A program made the position numbers and the translations under genes. A DNA stretch of 64,000 nucleotides from Terriglobia bacterium (GTDB taxonomy: Bacteria > Acidobacteriota > Terriglobia > Bryobacterales > Bryobacteraceae): positions 62,001 to 126,000 of the forward strand of contig JANYDS010000027.1 in the NCBI GenBank assembly GCA_025363475.1. The letters are read 5' to 3'. Positions 16,721 through 24,567 of this stretch are shown piece after piece. Within the stretch, counting starts at the first letter, position 1; every line of letters begins with the position of its first letter. A model generated the notes under the pieces. That model was not told the DNA's origin, ran no database searches, and saw nothing but the letters and a program-made list of their open reading frames with translations.

Positions 16721-16769
16721 AGCAGGCGACTCTCCTGAGTAGAGAGTATATTCCAGGTTCAGGTCAGAA

Positions 16770-17273
16770 CTATTTTTTACAGCGCGGGTCGGCAGCCTGG
16801 ATCGCGGCTATCTGCTCATCGGTAACAGGAATGGGCGCACAGCCATGCCCCTTTTCGCAGACGTAATCGAATTTCACGGCGGGCGAGTGGCAATCGAGAC
16901 AGGGCTTCTTCAAAGACGTATTGAGAACTTTATCTCCCCGGTCCATAATCGTTGTGCCGACCGGCGTGACCTTCAAGGCAAATAATTCCCAGCCGTTCGT
17001 GTTGGGAAAAGCCGCGCGGTCATGCTTAACCATTGCTTCCGTCGGGACCAGCTGCAGCACGGTGCCTTTGGGATATTCCTTATCGGGCAAACTGTCCGTG
17101 AAGATCCGGATGGCTTCCTTCAGCTTTTCCGGGTCGGGGTTCTGGATCCGCGTGTTTCTGACCTTCGGCAGGTCGAGCAGACAGCTGAAGCTTTTCTCCG
17201 TGATCACAAGATCATCGGCCGAGAGCGTTACGGCCAGATAGAAACACAAAAACAGACAGGCGATGTAGCGCAT
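16770..17273 (-). CDS. Exported cytochrome P460-like haem protein
   Basis: I choose the ATG at 17273 (167 aa), which yields a signal peptide 'MRYIACLFLCFYLAVTLSA' and leaves a 4-bp gap after the DinB-like gene. The middle matches the P460/cytochrome-c' beta fold ('YPKGTVLQLVPTEAMVKH', 'NGWELFALKV'), and the haem site C-L-D-C-H lies in 'KPCLDCHSPA'. The C-terminus carries extra Cys (CEKGHGC, DPRCKK). P460-like proteins bind haem with a Lys cross-link and act in N-oxide or hydroxylamine chemistry, but many are simple electron carriers. It is downstream of the DinB-like gene and upstream of the quinoprotein, on the same strand. Confidence 0.7.
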   Translation of the reverse strand: MRYIACLFLCFYLAVTLSADDLVITEKSFSCLLDLPKVRNTRIQNPDPEKLKEAIRIFTDSLPDKEYPKGTVLQLVPTEAMVKHDRAAFPNTNGWELFALKVTPVGTTIMDRGDKVLNTSLKKPCLDCHSPAVKFDYVCEKGHGCAPIPVTDEQIAAIQAADPRCKK

Positions 17274-17277
17274 CGTC

Positions 17278-17799
17278 CTACTTCGACCACGGCGGAACCA
17301 CGCCGTTGACCCGCGCATACGCGATCAACTGGCCCAGGTGCTCATGCTGATCATTGAGCAGCATCAGGATCGCGCCACGTTTCGTCGTATCTCTGCCGAA
17401 CATCTTTACACTGGCGTTCAGGTCGCTTTCAGAAAGCCCCTCAATCACCTTCTTCAGATTGGCGTAGGAACTCTTGAGAGCATCCTGCATCTTCGCCGCC
17501 TCTGTCACCGGGGCCGGACGAGCGCCTGGTGCTGCGCCAGCCACCACAGCCGCGAGCATACCGTTCTCCATCACGATCATGTTCAGTACTTCCCCGGTCG
17601 CGCGCACGCTGGGACCCGGTTTGTAGTCATACTTCCCGTCCAGCACCCTGGCCAGCCCGGTGAACTTGTCGGAAAGCGTCCCCACATCGCTCCCGAATGA
17701 TGCTTGCAGGCCCGTCGGCTGCTGGGCATACAAGCCCGGAGCAATCAAACCGACTACCAATATCAGTAAACCCGCCGCGCGTTGAGTCATTTTTTTCAT
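17278..17799 (-). CDS. Exported DinB-like four-helix protein
   Basis: The 173-aa protein has a signal peptide (about 1-25) and a four-helix DinB/YfiT-type domain: 'FTGLARVLDGKYDYKPGPSVRATGEVLNMIV', a long helix with 'ALKSSYANLKKVIEGL', and a C-terminal 'LLNDQHEHLGQLIAYARVNGVVPPWS', the usual end of the family. In DinB proteins three histidines bind a metal; here H152 and H154 in DQHEH are clear but the N-terminal His is not. Function is unknown; some relatives are thiol-dependent transferases. ATG at 17799 and 17790 are both possible starts. Confidence 0.72.
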   Translation of the reverse strand: MKKMTQRAAGLLILVVGLIAPGLYAQQPTGLQASFGSDVGTLSDKFTGLARVLDGKYDYKPGPSVRATGEVLNMIVMENGMLAAVVAGAAPGARPAPVTEAAKMQDALKSSYANLKKVIEGLSESDLNASVKMFGRDTTKRGAILMLLNDQHEHLGQLIAYARVNGVVPPWSK

Positions 17800-17917
17800 G
17801 TTTTTTTCGGTTCCTTGACCTGTGTACTGGCATGATAGCGCGACGAACTGCCGGTTCAGATATGCTTATGGTGAACACGAGCTCCCACGCCGTGTGTCCC
17901 GTGAAGGAGATCATCGT

Positions 17918-18466
17918 ATGAAAACCATCTCATTCGCACGTATCGCCATGCTGACTCTGCTGGCCAGTGCGGCTCATCTGTATGCACAGGCACCCCTTGC
18001 CGTGCCAGGCGGACCCGTCGCGCGCGACGTTCCCGGCGCGAAGGAATTGCCGGACCCCAACACAACTTATAAGGTCGTGTTTTCCATCGGCAAGCCGGCT
18101 CCGGAGCCAGGCAAGGCCAATCCTGCCCTCGCCTCCATTGCCAACTACGTGAACACTCTGGCGAAGTACGGCGTGCCACCCGAGCATCGCAAGATCGTTG
18201 TCATGATCCACCATCGTGGCGATGGCTGGCAGATGATGCTGAAGAACGATGCTTACCACCGCGCCACTGAAGGCCTCGACAACCCCAGCCTCGAAATGAT
18301 CCAGAAGCTGCAGAAGGCAGGCGTCGAGTTCCGCGTCTGCGGCCAGCTGGTAGTCGGTCGCAAAATCAACCCGGAGGACATTCTGCCCGGATTCCAGACG
18401 GATCTGTGGGCCTTGACCAGCCTTGTCGATCTGCAAATGGCTGGCTACGTTCACGTCGCCATGTAA
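17918..18466 (+). CDS. Exported DsrE-family protein
   Basis: The ATG at 17918 follows AAGGAGA (17904-17910) and gives 182 aa with a signal peptide (1-24). From about residue 50 it reads 'TYKVVFSIGK', 'ALASIANYVNTLAKYGVPPE', 'IVVMIHHRGDGWQMML', 'EMIQKLQKAGVEFRVCGQ', the alternating beta-alpha pattern of DsrE/YchN-like intracellular sulfur-transfer domains. C157 in FRVCGQ is the typical conserved cysteine. A periplasmic DsrE relative probably handles sulfur species or a thiol ligand (inference). The next 16 codons after its stop lie in the same frame as a decayed gene fragment. Confidence 0.8.
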   Translation: MKTISFARIAMLTLLASAAHLYAQAPLAVPGGPVARDVPGAKELPDPNTTYKVVFSIGKPAPEPGKANPALASIANYVNTLAKYGVPPEHRKIVVMIHHRGDGWQMMLKNDAYHRATEGLDNPSLEMIQKLQKAGVEFRVCGQLVVGRKINPEDILPGFQTDLWALTSLVDLQMAGYVHVAM

Positions 18467-18481
18467 GACCCGCCGCCTGCT

Positions 18482-18640
18482 GCGATTTCCCGTTTTTACC
18501 TCACCATCGCGGCGTTGGCTTTGCTGCTTGCCGCTTCATCCCCCGACGCCCTGTCGCAATCGCTGTCGAAGCCAACCCGGCCAGCGGTGACGCGCACACC
18601 TGACGGGCATCCCGACCTGCAGGGGACCTGGGCCGGGGCT
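18482..18640 (+). pseudogene. N-terminal fragment of a fourth 'GHPDLQGTW' exported protein
   Basis: The frame shows a hydrophobic signal-like stretch ('FYLTIAALALLLAASS') followed by 'RTPDGHPDLQGTW', the N-terminal hallmark of the exported family at 3641-5304 and 13374-14939. No ATG or GTG is available upstream, only a TTG at 18515. The coding text changes at 18641 into RhuM sequence, so the gene was cut by insertion or recombination. Confidence 0.6.
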
Positions 18641-18928
18641 ATGAACGAGAACCAGCCCAAATCGGAGATCATCCTCTACCAGACCGAGGACGGAGTAACG
18701 CGAGTGGAAGTTCGGCTCCAGGACGAGACCGTCTGGTTGACCGTCGCGCAGATGGCCGAGCTGTTTCAGCGCGACAGAACAAGTGTTTTCAAGCATATAC
18801 AGAACATCTTTGACGAAGGGGAGCTTTCTCCTGAACGAACTGTTGCAAATTTTGCAACAGTTCAAACTGAGGGGGGCCGCGAGGTTTCGCGAGACGTAGA
18901 TCACTTCAACCTGGACGTGATCATCTCC
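18641..18928 (+). pseudogene. RhuM-family N-terminal fragment
   Basis: An ATG at 18641 opens 'NENQPKSEIILYQTEDG', then 'VWLTVAQMAELFQRDRTSV', 'HIQNIFDEGELSPE' and 'FNLDVIIS', the well conserved first 95 residues of the RhuM (virulence protein/DNA-binding) family, which in intact form is about 330 aa. The match stops in mid-motif ('NLDVIISVGYR' is usual) and continues in frame into a restriction-enzyme fragment. RhuM genes often travel with restriction-modification and other defence islands. Confidence 0.75.
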
Positions 18929-19454
18929 GATAGGCTCGGAGAGTTCTTCGTCAACCCGCAGCGATTCATGGACGCCATTGCCGCGATCCTGAAGCATGAA
19001 CTTCATCGGCTGCTTATCGACGGCATCAAATACGAGCGCATCCCAGGCTCCGGGTCCGAAGCCGAGTGGAAGATGATGAAGTTTGAAGAGAAGGAACTCA
19101 TCAACTATCTCACCGCCTTGCAGGTGGACAAGTCCGTCTACGAGTACATCGTTTACGATTCCGAGATTGAGCGCGAATTCGCACGACGGCTCAACGAACG
19201 CATCGACATCAAACTCTTTGTGAAGCTTCCTAACTAATTGGTTCAAGGTGGATACGCCCATCGGGACATACAATCCAGATTGGGCGATTGTGAAACACAA
19301 CGACGAGACACTTTACTTGGTTCGGGAGACGAAGGGGACTAAAGACTTCTTGAAACTCCGAAACAGCGAGGCCGACAAAGTAAGGTGCGGACAGAAGCAC
19401 TTCGAGGCACTTGGAGTCTCGTTTGCCGTTGTCGTAACGGCTGACGAAGTATAG
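18929..19454 (+). pseudogene. C-terminal fragment of a type III restriction (Res) subunit
   Basis: The sequence resembles the end of type III Res endonuclease subunits: 'ELHRLLIDGIKYERIPG', 'VYEYIVYDSEIEREFA', 'NERIDIKLFVKLPN'. A TAA follows at 19235-19237. After four extra bases the text resumes in another frame with 'VDTPIGTYNPDWAI', 'LYLVRETKGTKDF', 'FEALGVSFAVVV' to a stop at 19452-19454. PD...E-T-K is the nuclease motif of these enzymes. The helicase part (more than 600 residues) and the Mod subunit are absent. Confidence 0.78.
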
Positions 19455-19517
19455 GAGGAGCTTTCACTTGGATCTTCCGGCGCGTGTCAACGTGTTTGAG
19501 ACACCTCGAAGCATAAT

Positions 19518-19700
19518 TTACTGAGTTTTATTTTCTGGAGTTGGTTGTGGTTTGTTGATCCAGACCTCCTTCGGCGCGGGCAATGGTTGGGGCGGCTTGC
19601 GGACGAAGCGCTCGGGATGAGCGCTGTAGGCGGCGTTGAGAACAGCGCGACGCCGTTCAATCGTTTCCGGAGCCAGACCATAATGAACCACAGCCGGAGA
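19518..19700 (-). mobile_element. IS3-family transposase (OrfB) C-terminal remnant
   Basis: In the frame ending with TAA at 19518-19520 the minus strand reads 'VVHYGLAPETIERRRAVL', 'AYSAHPERFVRK', 'PPQPLPAPKEVWINKP'. This is the usual C-terminus of IS3-type integrase-core transposases. Only 60 codons remain; no DDE residues or terminal inverted repeats are seen. Confidence 0.7.
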
Positions 19701-20173
19701 ACTTCGGATAACGGTTGAGATCAGCGCGGACTTTCCGTCGGGTGCCTCCGATCAGATCAGACGCGCGGTGTCAGAGAACGCCAAGAGCCTTGGATTCAAG
19801 AACTGCGCCTGGGAGTGAGGACCACAGATACAACTCTCTTGCCTGGTCCCGGTCACAAATCGCCAAAAATTTCTATACTGTTGCAAAGCAACGCTGAAGG
19901 CCCCGCATCCAAGCCCACTCCGCCCATTTTGTTTGGCGAGTCATGGTATCGTCCAGCCAGAACTCGCCAGCTCCACCGGTGGTTTGCAGCCGTCCCTGAA
20001 AAGGCGCTCCGGCAGCGTGATCTTTGAAAATTGAATATTCAACGCTGGACAACCCTGGCAAAACAGGGTCAGAGGAAACAAAAAACACTAAATTCACCAT
20101 TTGATCCTAATTTCCACAGGCCGGAAAACCCTCTACCACTATGATTTAAAACCAGTTATCGTCCGTAAACAGC
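19701..20173. other. Gene-free remnant stretch with short palindromes
   Basis: I find no credible gene here. It contains a perfect 12-bp palindrome TTGAATATTCAA (20031-20042), an inverted repeat ACCCTG/CAGGGT (20052-20057 and 20064-20069) and a first isolated GATCCTAA (20103-20110). Short open frames have no family features. It looks like decayed element sequence between the IS3 tail and the phased array. Confidence 0.45.
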
Positions 20174-20256
20174 AAAGTAGGATCGCCAGAAACGATCCTA
20201 CTTTATCCTAATTTGATCCTAAAACGATCCTAAAATATCCTGCTTGGATCCTAAAA
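20174..20256. repeat. 12-bp inverted repeat plus helically phased ATCCTA array
   Basis: AAAGTAGGATCG (20174-20185) is perfectly complementary to CGATCCTACTTT (20193-20204) across a 7-nt loop. From 20194 three 21-bp units follow, each with two ATCCTA/ATCCTG half-sites. The half-sites start at 20195, 20205, 20216, 20227, 20237 and 20248, so spacing is 10, 11, 11, 10 and 11 bp, one helical turn. The array stops 23 bp short of the tRNA-Val 3' end. It may be a multi-site binding region of a lost integrative element (integrase/excisionase arms, iterons or a repressor). Confidence 0.6.
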
Positions 20257-20278
20257 AAGGGACACTCCAGATGGGGTT

Positions 20279-20355
20279 TGGTGGGCGCTCACGGGATCGA
20301 ACCGTGGACCTCCTGCTTGTAAAGCAGGCGCTCTAACCGGCTGAGCTAAGCGCCC
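20279..20355 (-). tRNA. tRNA-Val (UAC)
   Basis: The minus strand folds into a complete cloverleaf of 77 nt including an encoded CCA. The acceptor stem is GGGCGCT/AGCGCCC, the D-arm is TAGCTCAGCCGGTTAGAGC, the anticodon stem is CCTGC/GCAGG with loop TTTACAA (anticodon TAC at loop positions 3-5), and the T-arm has GGTTCGATCC. Its 3' end faces the decayed island, the usual orientation for integration next to a tRNA gene. Confidence 0.95.
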
Positions 20356-20377
20356 CTCAACCTCCAGATTACCAGAG

Positions 20378-22054
20378 TTACCTCAGTTTCCTGTAGTACA
20401 GATAACCGGAATCCGCCGCCCGCAACTTCAACGCCTCACCGCCAACCATCCACTGGCTCACATCCGCCCCCGGAGGCACCTCATCCGCCAGTGCCCATTG
20501 TGCCCCCGCCTCCCGAAAAGCGGTCAACACTGCCTCCTGCTTTTTCACGCCGCTCTGCCAGAACCGGTCCGTCTTTACAAACGACTCTCCAATCGGTCGC
20601 CCCAATTCCGTATCACTGTGATAAATGCGTGCCGGAACCATGGCCACAATCTGCGCTTCATTCAGCGCCAGCCACGTCGCGTCTAAAGTATCCCCGATAA
20701 ACCCCACCCGGTCCCCTGGCTTCAGACCTTTCCGTTTCATCGCCTCAGCCAGTTCAACATTTACGCGGAACGGCGAACCGCCCAGTGACATCACTTCGCC
20801 GGCAAGATAAAACGGCACCGTGATCATGGCCCTCCACATGCCGATTCCAAACAGCAGCGCCACACTCAGAACCGCCGCCCGCTGAACCCGCAGACTCAGC
20901 GTTGTATGCCAGGCACCCGCCAGCAGAATGAATCCGATCAAAGCCAGGGGTCCGGCCACATAGCGCGCATGAACCACCACCAGCCAATACGTCGCCAGCG
21001 CACCGAAAGCGAGCAGACCCAAAAACCAGAGCTGCCCCACCGCAGGCCACAACCTCCTTGAGAACAGAAACAAACCAACAGACGGGATCGACAGAATCAG
21101 TACCCCCGTAAACGCAATTCCGCCACGAATCGCCGCCACCTGGCGTGTCAGATTGAGCAACACCGGATACCCGCGATACCACCAGGCGGGGTCATTGTGA
21201 AGCGGCAGCGTTCCCGTCGTATGTTCCGCAAATCCCAAAACTCGCGGGTCATTCAGCAACACCCGCGGCGCGTGCGGCAACCCGGCGGGCGGAGGCAGCA
21301 CACTGTCCTTGTAACCCTCCGCGCTCAGGCCGCTCACGACCAGCGAATAGTTGATGGGTCCCGTGTCGCCAATGGTGAACCGATGTTTGGCAACGGACAG
21401 CACAATCACGAAAGGCCCGATAACGATCAGCGTGGCAAGCGCTGTAATACCCAAACGCTTATCCATCACCGAACGGAGCATGATCGCCAGCAACACGAAA
21501 CTCACCGGCACCATCACCATCGTCGCCGCCTTGGCCAGAAACGCCGTTCCCAAAACCAGCCCGATTACAACGAAGTCCGCCGTAACCGCCGACCCGCGAC
21601 GCACACGCACCAGCCGCGCCGCCAGCAACAGCGTCAGCGCCAGCACAAAAATATCGGCCGAATCAAAGGCCAGGTCCACCAGATGCAGCCCCGCCCAGCA
21701 GACGGTGGCATAGCCCGCGAAATTGACCAGCCCCCGGTGAGCCGGCGGGCCCTGCCATTCCTCCCACTCTTTGACCAGTTGCTCCCACGCCCACAACGTG
21801 AAGGCAAACCCCGCGAAGTTAATCGCGTGCATCGATAAATACTGCCAGCGAAGGCCCGGTCTGAAGATCGCAAACACCACCGCCACCAGCCACGAATACA
21901 GTGGACTCCAGTAGCTGCTCAGGCCCTCATTCCAGTCGCCACGCAACAGAGCCCGTGCGATGTCGAGGTATGCGATGCCGTCCGGGTTTACCGCGTAGCG
22001 CGAGGTCCATATCTGGCCCAGCGCAAACAATAGCGCGGCGGTCCTTAAGCCCAT
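20378..22054 (-). CDS. Multi-pass GT-C-type membrane glycosyltransferase-like protein
   Basis: The 558-aa protein has about 10-12 hydrophobic segments through residue 420 and a soluble C-terminal domain of about 130 residues. Near the N-terminus, after the first membrane segment, 'NPDGIAYLDIARALLRGDW' matches the acidic loop motif of PMT/ArnT-like (GT39-related) enzymes, where an Asp binds the polyprenyl-phosphate sugar donor. Such proteins transfer sugars at the outer face of the inner membrane. The acceptor is unknown. It is on the same strand as a similar gene 97 bp upstream (22152-23612), so the two probably form an operon. Confidence 0.7.
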   Translation of the reverse strand: MGLRTAALLFALGQIWTSRYAVNPDGIAYLDIARALLRGDWNEGLSSYWSPLYSWLVAVVFAIFRPGLRWQYLSMHAINFAGFAFTLWAWEQLVKEWEEWQGPPAHRGLVNFAGYATVCWAGLHLVDLAFDSADIFVLALTLLLAARLVRVRRGSAVTADFVVIGLVLGTAFLAKAATMVMVPVSFVLLAIMLRSVMDKRLGITALATLIVIGPFVIVLSVAKHRFTIGDTGPINYSLVVSGLSAEGYKDSVLPPPAGLPHAPRVLLNDPRVLGFAEHTTGTLPLHNDPAWWYRGYPVLLNLTRQVAAIRGGIAFTGVLILSIPSVGLFLFSRRLWPAVGQLWFLGLLAFGALATYWLVVVHARYVAGPLALIGFILLAGAWHTTLSLRVQRAAVLSVALLFGIGMWRAMITVPFYLAGEVMSLGGSPFRVNVELAEAMKRKGLKPGDRVGFIGDTLDATWLALNEAQIVAMVPARIYHSDTELGRPIGESFVKTDRFWQSGVKKQEAVLTAFREAGAQWALADEVPPGADVSQWMVGGEALKLRAADSGYLYYRKLR

Positions 22055-22128
22055 AGCTGCCCGTCAGAATAGACCTCCCGCCGCGCATTCGGGTAGCTCC
22101 CAATGGTTGAACACCAGCTGTTATCTAT

Positions 22129-22146
22129 GGTTAACGAGGTTAACGA
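22129..22146. repeat. Tandem 9-bp repeat
   Basis: GGTTAACGA occurs twice head to tail, each copy holding the palindrome GTTAAC. It lies between the two GT-C-like genes, about 75 bp upstream of the second gene's start. It could be a binding site for a regulator of the downstream gene or a small slippage duplication. Confidence 0.4.
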
Positions 22147-22151
22147 GAGGA

Positions 22152-23612
22152 CTACCGGGAAACTTGCAGCAACCTGTATTCGGGCGATATACCAGCGATG
22201 GCCACAGGCTGCAATACGCCGCCGCGCTCCAGCGCCTCCACTGAACTGTGGAACGAAGGAGACTCAGCAAAATCACGATCCGGTGTCAGTACTACGTAAT
22301 TGACCTGCGAGCGGCGAATGGAATTGGAAAGCTGATCCGGAGTGACGCCCGCCAGGGTCGCGGCATAGAACAGACCAAACCCGTTCGGAGCAAATCCCCG
22401 CACCGTCTTCCGGCCCGTATTCAAGTACAAAAGCGGGTCCAGATTGGCGAGCAATATGCTGTCCTGCGGAGTGTTCGCCTTGATGAAGCCGAACATCTTC
22501 TGCATCTCCGCCCAGCTGTTGCCGGTCTGGCCACCTGCCGCCGGAATCTGGCGGATATCCGCCCACAGCGCCAGCGAAACCACGATGATTACCGTTGCGG
22601 CAAGCGCCTCGCGGTATCTGGTACGGCTAACCACCCGCCACAGCAGCCACAGCACCAGCGGCAAAATCGGTGCCACAAAACGTTCCGGCGGCCAGGCCCA
22701 ACCCAGCAGCATTAGACAGTAGAGAGCCAGAAACAGATCCGGCACCAGTTGCCGCCGCATGATGATGCACCATAACCCCACCGCCAGCGTACTGCCCACC
22801 GCGTAGAGGTTATTTAAACCAAAGAGCAGCGAAAGCGGGCTTGCCAGCAGCAGCAGAGCATTCCGCACCACCACAATCGCCTTTTCATTCGCCGCCAGGC
22901 CGGTCACAATATTCGAAGCAATGTAATTGTTCGTCCCGTAGTAAGGGTCATGCGGCACATGGGCCAGTGACCAGCCCAGCCAGGGCGCGACAAGAAGCAT
23001 CGAAACAGCGGAAAAGATAACCGCACTGCGGAAGCGCCGCCGTGCCACCAGCGTGATAATGCAGGCAGCAATCAAAGGCCCGCCCGCCGTCCGGGTCAGC
23101 ACTGCAAGCCCCGCGAGGATTCCCGCCGCCAGCGCATGGTCCTCAATCAACATCAGCAGCGTGGCCGTAATGAGCAGCGCGAACAGAGTTTCTGAAAGCA
23201 GATTGGTGCTCAGAAACAAGACCATCGGCGAAGCGGCCGTCAGCCCCACCAGCAACAAGCCCCCGGCGCGCGAAGCTCCCATCCGCAGCAGCAGCCGGTA
23301 AGTCACCGCAAGCCATGCCCCCGTGCAGGCAAGCGGCAGTAGTTTCAGCCACCAGGGCTGGCTCGAAACCAGCGTAAACAGGGCGAGAAGGGCCGGAAAC
23401 AGAGGCGGGTATTTGGTCTGCCGAATCGGCTCTGGCAGACTGTCAATCATATAGCCATGGCCCGCGGCGATGGCTTTGGCAGTGACCAGATAGACAGCAT
23501 CGTCGTGAAACAGGCCCATCGCCGGTGACATCCAGGCAATTGTGTACAAGACTGCCAGTACGGCGAAAAAAGCCCCGGCAACCGCACGCTGACCGGCTTT
23601 GTTTAATGTCAT
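22152..23612 (-). CDS. GT39/ArnT-like membrane glycosyltransferase
   Basis: The 486-aa protein has a first membrane segment (about 10-30) followed by the loop 'FHDDAVYLVTAKAIAAGHGY', the DD motif of GT-C enzymes (PMT/ArnT/GT39). 'RQTKYPPLFPALLALF' and eight to ten further hydrophobic helices follow, then a small C-terminal domain that keeps 'LANLDPLLYLNTGRKTVRG', common in these proteins. It should add a sugar from a polyprenyl-phosphate donor to lipid or protein at the periplasmic face. It precedes the second GT-C-like gene on the same strand. Confidence 0.78.
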   Translation of the reverse strand: MTLNKAGQRAVAGAFFAVLAVLYTIAWMSPAMGLFHDDAVYLVTAKAIAAGHGYMIDSLPEPIRQTKYPPLFPALLALFTLVSSQPWWLKLLPLACTGAWLAVTYRLLLRMGASRAGGLLLVGLTAASPMVLFLSTNLLSETLFALLITATLLMLIEDHALAAGILAGLAVLTRTAGGPLIAACIITLVARRRFRSAVIFSAVSMLLVAPWLGWSLAHVPHDPYYGTNNYIASNIVTGLAANEKAIVVVRNALLLLASPLSLLFGLNNLYAVGSTLAVGLWCIIMRRQLVPDLFLALYCLMLLGWAWPPERFVAPILPLVLWLLWRVVSRTRYREALAATVIIVVSLALWADIRQIPAAGGQTGNSWAEMQKMFGFIKANTPQDSILLANLDPLLYLNTGRKTVRGFAPNGFGLFYAATLAGVTPDQLSNSIRRSQVNYVVLTPDRDFAESPSFHSSVEALERGGVLQPVAIAGISPEYRLLQVSR

Positions 23613-23636
23613 GAGTTCAGAGAAAAACAGCCGCGT

Positions 23637-24494
23637 TTAATTGGCAGCTCCGTGTTCTTCCAGCCAGTGACGATGCCCGCCAGGCCATTCCAAATGCAGA
23701 TCCCGTGAAACTTCTTCCAGCATCTCCATCGTCGCCACATGGCTTTCCATAGCGAAGGCGGTCAGCATCAGGTTGTCGCAAACGGAATTGATCAGCCGCG
23801 GAATACCCAGCGTCCGCCGGTGAATTTCGGTCAGTAGTTCCAGCGAGAAAACGGTCTGGTTCATCATCCCGGCCCGCGTCAGCCGCGAGCCAACGTAATT
23901 CGCCGCTTCCAGCGGATCAAACGGCTTTAGCTTACATCGCAATGCAATGCGTTGTTTCAACTGCCGGTACTCCGGCTCTTCAAGTCTTTTGCCCAGCTCA
24001 GGCTGGCCCGAAAGAATAATCTGCAGCATCTTGCCACGCCGGTTTTCAAGGTTGCCCAGCAGCCGGATTTCTTCAAGTACCGCCCAGTCCAGATTCTGCG
24101 CCTCATCCACAATCAGTACCGTCGTCTGGTTGTTGTTCGCCCGTTCAATTAACAGGGCGTTGAGGGTTTGCAGCACTTCCGTCTTTGACCTGCGATCGCA
24201 CTGCAGATCAAAGTCATAGGCCAGCATCTCGAAAAACTGATCGGGCGTCAGCCGCGAATTGAACAGAAAAGCGAAGGGGGTCTTATGCGCCGTCAGATGG
24301 TCCCGCAGGCATTCCAGCATCGTCGTTTTACCTGTGCCCACTTCACCGGTGAGCACGATAAAGCCCTTGCGACTCTGCACGCCATAGATCAGGCTCGACA
24401 GAGCTTCCCCATGCTGCTCGCTGCGGTAAAAAAATGAAGGATCAGGACTGAGGTTGAACGGACTGCTGTTCAGGCCGAAAAATGCCTTATACAT
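23637..24494 (-). CDS. ExeA/GspA-like AAA ATPase
   Basis: This 285-aa protein has the typical opening 'YKAFFGLNSSPFNLSPDPSFFY' region of ExeA/XrtA-associated ATPases. Walker A is G50-E-V-G-T-G-K-T57, Walker B is LIVD130-E131-A-Q-N-L, and 'ILSGQPELGKRL' plus 'RIALRCKLKPFD' are sensor/arginine-finger regions. ExeA proteins assist assembly of type II secretion or exopolysaccharide machinery at the cell wall. The usual peptidoglycan-binding C-terminal domain is absent, as in the exosortase/EPS branch. It lies 24 bp upstream of the GT-C genes, same strand, and may serve the same envelope process. The divergent trpEG gene begins 73 bp away. Confidence 0.83.
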   Translation of the reverse strand: MYKAFFGLNSSPFNLSPDPSFFYRSEQHGEALSSLIYGVQSRKGFIVLTGEVGTGKTTMLECLRDHLTAHKTPFAFLFNSRLTPDQFFEMLAYDFDLQCDRRSKTEVLQTLNALLIERANNNQTTVLIVDEAQNLDWAVLEEIRLLGNLENRRGKMLQIILSGQPELGKRLEEPEYRQLKQRIALRCKLKPFDPLEAANYVGSRLTRAGMMNQTVFSLELLTEIHRRTLGIPRLINSVCDNLMLTAFAMESHVATMEMLEEVSRDLHLEWPGGHRHWLEEHGAAN

Positions 24495-24567
24495 TGCGCC
24501 AGTCCAAGCGTATCACGTACCAGGAAAACATAAAGGATCGGCGATACTGGTTCTTCAGCCCATTACC

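Noticed and set aside
15686-16738. 350-codon open frame on the + strand
   Set aside because: It is the complement of the quinoprotein gene, which has unmistakable family motifs on the other strand.
18536-19300. 254-codon open frame on the - strand
   Set aside because: The + strand has clear RhuM and Res motifs; the opposite frame is a shadow.
20194-20256. Possible CRISPR array at the ATCCTA repeats
   Set aside because: Units are 21 bp, contiguous, without unique spacers of constant length, and no cas gene is near.
20279-20355. Duplicate of the tRNA-Val 3' end as an attachment site
   Set aside because: I looked by eye for a second copy of the T-arm/acceptor sequence within the decayed island and found none.
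24454-24567. Upstream extension of the anthranilate synthase frame
   Set aside because: It overlaps the 5' end of the divergent ATPase gene and has no TrpE similarity; the ATG at 24568 fits the family start.
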